Below, one piece after another: positions 58,225 through 64,000 of a DNA stretch of 64,000 bases. Location of the stretch: contig NC_088304.1 in the NCBI RefSeq assembly GCF_032854445.1, positions 1,736,001 through 1,800,000 on the forward strand, written 5' to 3'. Made by a program: the position numbers and the translations under genes. Within the stretch, counting starts at the first letter, position 1, and every line of letters begins with the position of its first letter. The notes beneath the pieces were generated by a model, which was not told the origin of the DNA, did not search any database, and saw only the letters and a list, made by a program, of their open reading frames with translations. Origin of the DNA: Liolophura sinensis (taxonomy: Eukaryota > Mollusca > Polyplacophora > Chitonida > Chitonidae).

Positions 58225-58812
58225 AAGCGTATGGCTTGTCCAGAAGCAGGATGTGTGCCAGAAATAACCCGGGTATATGGGTATTACCAAGCTTTCTTTA
58301 CTGTCGTCTCGTATACCCTTGCCTCTAATATCTCTTCCTTGGATAGACAGGCTATAATGCATCTGAACAAGAGGGCAGTACATTCACCAATCGTTACATT
58401 TATCAAAGCAAAACTGAAGCAATACAATCACACTGTACGTCTTGTGATACCGAAAATATACGAACTTCAGGAAATAAAAGAAGTGAAAATCAGTCTTCTG
58501 ATAACAGACGAGATACTCGTCGGAAACATCCCGGCCATTGATCAACTGGTGATTTCCATGCATTTCGAGTCAGACGTTGACAACCTCATGCACGTCAGTT
58601 GTTGTCAAGATGTTCATGTTTTTGGCTCTCAACCAAAAGCAAGTCCCAGGACTGAAGAAATTCATACAGATTCCCCTTGTGCGGAAATGACCTGCAACGA
58701 AAACAACACAACAATTCCGCTTGCCATAAATTCTGCACAGAAACATTGTCAGATGTTTCATTTCAGTTTCATTTTCTTTATTTGGCTTTCTCTGGTGGCA
58801 GTTCGAGGCTGA
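58225..58812 (+). CDS. Ectodomain-like protein B, exon 2
   Basis: Residues 541-735 and stop. The encoded protein is identical to the exon 2 product of gene A, and I find only one base difference (AAC for AAT in an Asn codon, near 58698). It ends in the same hydrophobic tail, consistent with a GPI signal or terminal membrane anchor. The exon starts with 'KRMACPEAG' after TTGACAG. Confidence 0.83.
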   Translation, partial: KRMACPEAGCVPEITRVYGYYQAFFTVVSYTLASNISSLDRQAIMHLNKRAVHSPIVTFIKAKLKQYNHTVRLVIPKIYELQEIKEVKISLLITDEILVGNIPAIDQLVISMHFESDVDNLMHVSCCQDVHVFGSQPKASPRTEEIHTDSPCAEMTCNENNTTIPLAINSAQKHCQMFHFSFIFFIWLSLVAVRG

Positions 58813-60829
58813 TCGTTCGTGACATCCATCGTGCATGATCGTGTTTATTAAGGTCATTGCCTCGCTTAGAAAACATGTTGGTGAGCTACCGTATGTTTGC
58901 ACTAAGTTAAGCTGCGCTAGTATCTGTTATATTCCTTCTAAAGTAAACTGAACTATATGTTCACTGAATAATAATTTCTCCGTGGTAAAGGTATATTTTT
59001 GTTGAAGTCTCCAAATGCAGTGTTGCACTGTTTAGCTACCAGTATCAGGTGAATCTAGGTATATCTCATACCTCAGAAAAAGAAATCTGAAAGCGGGGAT
59101 ATTGCTGTTGCGTTGTTGTTGTATTTATGAGTTCGAGATACAAGCTGTGGGTATTGCTATCAACGGTCGCAAGAGATATGTACTTTTCGTCTTTTGTGTT
59201 GTTTGTTGTGCATTCTTCTTTTCATTTTCGGAACTGTATATTTCAGGTGCAATTATATTTGTCGAAAAAAACACAACATAAAAGTATCAAGAACTGTTTA
59301 TATTTAAATAACTTGGAACTGGAATCTCGGATGGATCAGAGCTTATATAGGATTATCTCTTATGGTTTTCGTTTATTATACGATGCACATATTCAACTAT
59401 CTGCAAAATTAGTCATACTCGCTACCAAAACCGTCACAACGCGAACAACGCCTCGTGAATAGGTCACCAAACTTTCGACGTGGAGAGTATAAACGTTTGG
59501 TAATAAATGACTGATGGGTGTCCAGCGGACAGTTAACCACACCCACAAGATAAACGTTGTAAGGCCTGTTACATATCGGAAACTGTTTTGACTTTTCTTC
59601 TCTATACTTATAGATATATGCAAAAGAATTGTAAGAGTACATATGTGGTGAACATACAGAGTAAGACCAGAGCATGGACAACAGTGTGATAGCTGGGAAG
59701 TGGTCAAAGGTTACTGGTGAAATACGATCTCATGTATTTAGCTCAGCTAGGGTTTCATTCTAACTGTTTATGTAAATGCTTAAATAGTCTTTCTTACTTT
59801 TGTGCCTGAAACTTTCGTTTATGTGCTTTACTTCTTTTAGATATGTGGACATCATTTGTATATATATATTTAAATAATTGAATATTTGCACATATGAACA
59901 ATTCTAATTGTACATTGATGTGTTTAGAAAGGAATTGTGTATAAAGTATGTACAACAATTTTACATATGCACGAAACAATTGGACATATGTACATTTCTT
60001 TGCAGATCGGTAGATAATAATAATGAAATAATAGTCATTGCTATCTGATATGGTTTTTGTGATCCGATATGGTTTTATAGACGTCTTGGTTGGCCATCAC
60101 TGACAGACAATTGTCTCTTGTGCCGTCCTTCCGAATGGTTTGCCGTTCTGGTTCTGGTCCCTTGTGGTTGCACACAGCAAACCTTTTATACATGTTTCTG
60201 TAAAGTAGCCGACAAACAAAGTAACCGGTAATAAAACGTGAAATATAGTATTTCGTTGTACATAGTCAACAGGTTTTCTCGTTTTTCTCTGTTTACTCCA
60301 TAAATATAACTAATGGCGGATGTTTTGGGCTGCCTGTAATTGTAAAGGTGAGGGCGTCAGGTTGACATGTCTCACGTCAGTTATTCGCTTTTTAACCAAA
60401 GTCAGGTTTTACTCAGGGTATCATTATTTTCCAATCAGCTGACCTGCAGATCAGCTGTGCAGAGATTTATCCCCCGGGTACACTTCACAGGAATATACAT
60501 AGTGTAATCTGGAATGTCGTGAACATAAGCAACCACACAGGGAATACAAAGATTAAAGAGGTGGTGAAACGCCAGATGTATGATGGTGTTTAACGTTTCC
60601 TTTCCCCACGCTCAACAGCAATCGCGTGTGTGAGTACGTTATACACACTCTACATGTATACTGGTTCTAGGTATCAACTTGGCCAAAAATTACTTCCACT
60701 TCTATTCTCTTGCGAAAAGCTAAATAGATTCGTTAACCCACAGCGAAACGATAAATCTAAATTGATATGATGAAATATGTGCAGCATTGAGAGTCGAAAC
60801 TGATATATGTACATGTTTTATATTAATAT
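58813..60829 (+). other. 3' flank of gene B
   Basis: Mirror of the gene A flank; AATAAA at 59502-59507. No independent gene supported. Confidence 0.5.
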
Positions 60830-60899
60830 ATGTAATATATTATATTATTATTGTAAAGCTGATCGTTGATGTGGAGCTATGATTTATTTTCATACATTT

Positions 60900-61012
60900 T
60901 CTCTACATGTGTACTGGGTCTAGGTATCAGCTGAGCCAAGAGTTATTTCCCCTTCCATTCTCTTGCAAAGACTAAATTTGTTTTGACAAGTATGTAAACG
61001 AGATGCGTACTA
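60900..61012. repeat. Partial third copy of the duplication's outer flank
   Basis: 'CTCTACATGTGTACTGGGTC' and 'CATTCTCTTGCAAAGACTAA' repeat, with changes, sequence at 54560-54640 and 60645-60720. Confidence 0.7.
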
Positions 61013-62070
61013 ATATCAATATATGTGAAACGACTAGAGACGAATCACACATTTAACTAAATATCGTTACAGAAAACATTGAGGAAATCTGTGATTTCTA
61101 TGAACAGAAAACATAACACAGTCCACTAGCGTGCTATAAGGCAACGACCTTTGATTTTTTTTCGAAAATATCAGAATTCATAATTGCCCATTTATCGCCA
61201 CATTTGGCTCCAAAACTGTGACCTAAATCTCGGTCATATCTGCGACGCCACGCGATTACTTGCAAGGTGCGAGGAGCGGTGATTTGCAAAATGATACTGA
61301 ACGAAATATTCAGATATAGGCTTTTATCGCGAACAATTCGCCTCAGAACTTATTTGCTAGCCTTACTAATCATCTTGGAACTTGAAGAGTGCAGCAAAAC
61401 AGTGTGTACGATGTTTCAATTTTTTGGTTCTTGATTTTGGTTCAGCTTTGGACTGTTTGATGGTAGACGTGATGTTGAATCGAAGGGTCACAGTGAGATC
61501 AATTACTGTGTTCGATGTGACAAATAGAATGGACTAGATCTAAGAATAATCTTGATGCACATCAGTTGCAGACCATTTCATACACACGAGACCATTCTTT
61601 GTCGCTCAACAAAGTGGTAAGTTAAGTTTGTAGGGTTTTAGTTTCGTGCAAATCTGATACTGAGGCATGCTGTTGTCGTTGACAGTTGAACTTGAGTTCA
61701 CCGTTTGTAAGTACCGGTAACTTGTTTAGGCCTGCAGCGTCAATCGCTTCATTTCCTTTCACCAGCCTTTGCTATTTTTCACATTTCATGAAGAAAAATT
61801 TTATGCCTATCCAGTCGCTTAACCAAAAATCTTAATCGTTGGGTACCAAGAAACTGCTGCCCCGGTGCAGTAAGTGAACCCTAGTCGGGTTTTTTCTTTG
61901 CATGGCAACAAACAATAGAAGTAGCCCCGTATGCCGTCGTATTTATTCAGTGGACAAGCTTGTCAATAAAAGTTTACGTGACCAATCCAAAGTTCGGGTT
62001 ATTTATATAACGCGTGGAATATTGAAAATTTACATCACTGTTGTTATATCACTGACACGGGCAAATTATG
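61013..62070. other. No gene seen
   Basis: No supportable gene, repeat or RNA. Confidence 0.4.
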
Positions 62071-62071
62071 G

Positions 62072-62345
62072 GATAAATATATTTATTTCATTGGTGCCGT
62101 ACTCCAAAATACTTTTGTTTAAACTACGGCGGCCATTGCTATGTTGGAGGAAACCGGATAGAGCCCGGAGAACACACACGACCATCCGCAGATTGCCGAT
62201 AGACCAGCGCACGTTAGAGAGGAGAGAAAGCCAGCATAACCTGAATTTGAAATCACGGTAACAGCATTCGTGAGAGGCACCTGAGTCATAGTTCTTCGAT
62301 AGCACGCTAAAGACTCGGCCACCAATGCGCTTTGTCCACCAGTGA
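62072..62345 (-). mobile_element. tRNA-derived SINE, diverged
   Basis: 'ATTTATTTCATTGGTGCCGT', body 'GGAGGAAACCGGATAGAGCC', inverted head with 'GAATTTGAAATC' at the B box and 'GCACGCTAAAGACTCGGCCA'. Complete but old. Confidence 0.85.
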
Positions 62346-62394
62346 AACACGCGATGTCCATGAAGTGAAGGACAACGTAAAAATTTGTTCCACT

Positions 62395-62625
62395 CAGCGA
62401 CGATAGCAATTCTAAATTTCTCAAAAATTCCCGCAGCTTTTGAAGAACGACAGGATTTCAGCGTCGTGACCAAGTAGATTCCAGAAAAATGGATGGATTG
62501 GAAGGTGTTAACATAAAACACCACACCATAGAGAGATGCCAGAGGAACGACGACAGTGTGACCCTTGATAAATGCTTGCACGTAACCGGGGAAACACGGA
62601 CTCTATACAATTTACCAGAGACGAC
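62395..62625. repeat. Fold-back repeat family, copy next to the 71-bp array
   Basis: 'GAACGACAGGATTTCAGCGTC' (minus one base) and 'GGATGGATTGGAAGGTGTTA' match 46995-47060. The element runs directly into the 71-bp array, whose unit comes from its interior. Confidence 0.75.
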
Positions 62626-63256
62626 AGTGTAACCCTTGATGAATGCTCGCACAAAACCGGGGAAACACGGACTCTATACAATTTACCAGAGACGACAGTG
62701 TGACCCTTGAGGAATGCTCGCACGTAACCGGGGAAACACGGCCTCTATACAATTTACCAGAGACGACAGTGTGACCTTTGATGAATGCTCGCACAAAACC
62801 GGGGAAACACGGCCTCTATACAATTTACCAGGGACGACAGTGTAACCCTTGATAAATGCTCGCACATAACCGGGGAAACACGGCCTCTATACAATTTACC
62901 AGAGACGACAGTGTAACCCTTGATGAATGCTCGCACAAAACCGGGGAAACACGGCCTCTATACAATTTACCAGAGACGACAGTGTGACCCTTGATGAATG
63001 CTCGCACGTAACCAGGGAAACACGGCCTCTATACAATTTACCAGAGACGACAGTGTAACCCTTGATAAATGCTCGCACGTAACCGGGGAAACACGGCCTC
63101 TATACAATTTACCAGGGACGACAGTGTGACCTTTTATAAATACTCGCACGTGACCGGCGAAACACGGCCTCTACACAATTTACTAGAGACGACAAAGTAA
63201 CCTTTGATAAATGCTCGCACGTAACCGGCGAAACACGACCTCTATACAATTTACCA
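62547..63256. repeat. Tandem array, 71-bp unit
   Basis: Ten copies of a unit joining 'GACGACAGTGTAACCCTTGA', 'TAAATGCTCGCACGTAACCG', 'GGGAAACACGGCCTCTATAC' and 'AATTTACCAGA'. Overlapping antisense frames of 60 codons, repeating every 71 bases, are artefacts. The unit is related to the core of the fold-back elements. Confidence 0.95.
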
Positions 63257-63398
63257 GAATTTAAGGTTTTATTCTCGCTGACCATGTAAATGCTTAACTA
63301 GTAGCAACTTAGACGTCCCCAGCAAAGCCGTGATAATAATTACAGTGTATTAGATGTCACTGGTGGAGAATTACCCACACTCTGTGTCATCACATTTA

Positions 63399-63644
63399 TT
63401 TATTTATTTGATTGGTGTTTTACGCCGTACTCAAGAATATTTCACTTATTTTCACTTATATTCACTACGACGGCGGCCATTATGGTGCAACGACCATCCG
63501 CAGGTTGCTGCAAGACCTTCTCACTTACGGCCGGAGAGGAAGCCAAAATGATCTGGACTTGAACTCACAGCGACCACATTGGTGAGGGGCTTCTGGGTCA
63601 TTACGCTGCGCTAGCGCGCTAACCAACTGAGCCACGGAGGCCCC
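63399..63644 (-). mobile_element. tRNA-derived SINE with target-site duplication
   Basis: Reverse orientation from (TTTA)n 'TTTGATTGGTGTTTTACGCC' to the inverted head 'GCTAACCAACTGAGCCACGG' and GGCCCC. It is flanked by 14-base direct repeats 'TGTCATCACATTTA' at 63385-63398 and 63645-63658, as expected for L1-type target-primed insertion. The intact head and duplication mark the youngest-looking copy in the window. It carries a small internal duplication (TTTTCACTTATATTCACT) and deletion. Confidence 0.95.
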
Positions 63645-63658
63645 TGTCATCACATTTA

Positions 63659-64000
63659 ACTAAAGAGTAACATAAAAACTTAGTTCACTAATACAGAACC
63701 CTGTTTTTTTTTCAGAGTTTTATGTGTGTGTGTGTTCAATTGCATTTACGCCATCCGGTAATGGCAACACTGACCGTTGATGTTGCTATGATTTATGAAG
63801 GAAGTGAATACATAAGTTATTGGTCGTAAGAAAACTGGACGTAGGGAGGGGACAAAAAAACGAAGAAAAGGTCGCACCAAGGAAGTGATACGAAGTGAGC
63901 TCCTATTGTCGTACACAGATTTGACCTTCAAATCACTGTCACAGGCATATATGCGCTAAATTTCCGATCTTCATCTTTCTCATTCTTGTTCTTGGGCTGA
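63659..64000. other. No gene seen
   Basis: Contains a short (TG)n run at about 63722-63734. Around 63765-63795, 'GACCGTTGATGTTGCTATGATTTATGA' resembles in part the outer flank of the duplication at 55000-55030, but too briefly to call. Confidence 0.4.

Larger units (their letters stand above)
56446..60890. repeat. Tandem duplication, copy B
   Basis: Counterpart of 50389-55045 without the SINE at 54735-54950. Similarity is very high to about 60428; a short deletion/divergence near 60430-60460 follows, and similarity continues lower to about 60890. Confidence 0.93.

Noticed and set aside
62458-63149. A ladder of 60-codon antisense frames spaced by 71 bases
   Set aside because: Each is the same 71-bp unit read again; no gene.

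Overview
The window is animal nuclear DNA. It has split genes with GT/AG introns, no operons, and dense tandem and dispersed repeats. I infer a lophotrochozoan, most probably a mollusc. The basis is a tRNA-derived SINE present in about seventeen full or partial copies, a second SINE-like family whose end reads 'ACGTTAAACCC' plus a CTCACTCA-type tail, and proteins of lophotrochozoan type. A brachiopod or annelid is not excluded.

Layout. (1) 1-11.8 kb: the last two coding exons of a TAO-type Ser/Thr kinase (+ strand, 4825-5007 and 10744-10986), with upstream DNA and an intron filled by four minisatellite fields with units of 53, 51, 38 and 26 bp. (2) 11.8-24.7 kb: gene-poor DNA with SINE fragments, small minisatellites and microsatellites. 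(3) 24.7-36.4 kb: a tandem pair of two-exon voltage-gated K+ channel genes of the Kv3/Shaw type, same strand, with the same phase-0 intron between the T1 domain and S1. Both have altered S4 charge ladders. The intron of the first holds 20-bp and 24-bp arrays, and a 42-bp array rich in CACGTG lies between the genes. (4) 36.4-50 kb: a transposon graveyard. It holds a decayed non-LTR retrotransposon with Gag zinc knuckles and RNase H, further retroelement fragments, a dead Tc1/mariner transposase gene, a short TIR element, SINEs and a fold-back repeat. (5) 50-61 kb: a roughly 6.2-kb tandem duplication. Each copy carries a two-exon gene for a signal-peptide protein with 25-residue repeats, a somatomedin-B-like cysteine core, two YRN-x2-C modules like those in invertebrate adhesion-type receptor ectodomains, and a hydrophobic C-terminus. 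(6) 61-64 kb: repeats, including a 71-bp array and a SINE with clear target-site duplications.

The most notable points are the ectodomain-like gene pair, which is almost identical from its internal repeats onward but strongly diverged at its 5' end, and the Kv pair, in which both paralogues lack the fifth canonical S4 charge. No RNA gene, CRISPR array or prokaryotic element was seen. All exon boundaries are read by eye from splice signals and protein similarity; there is no transcript evidence.
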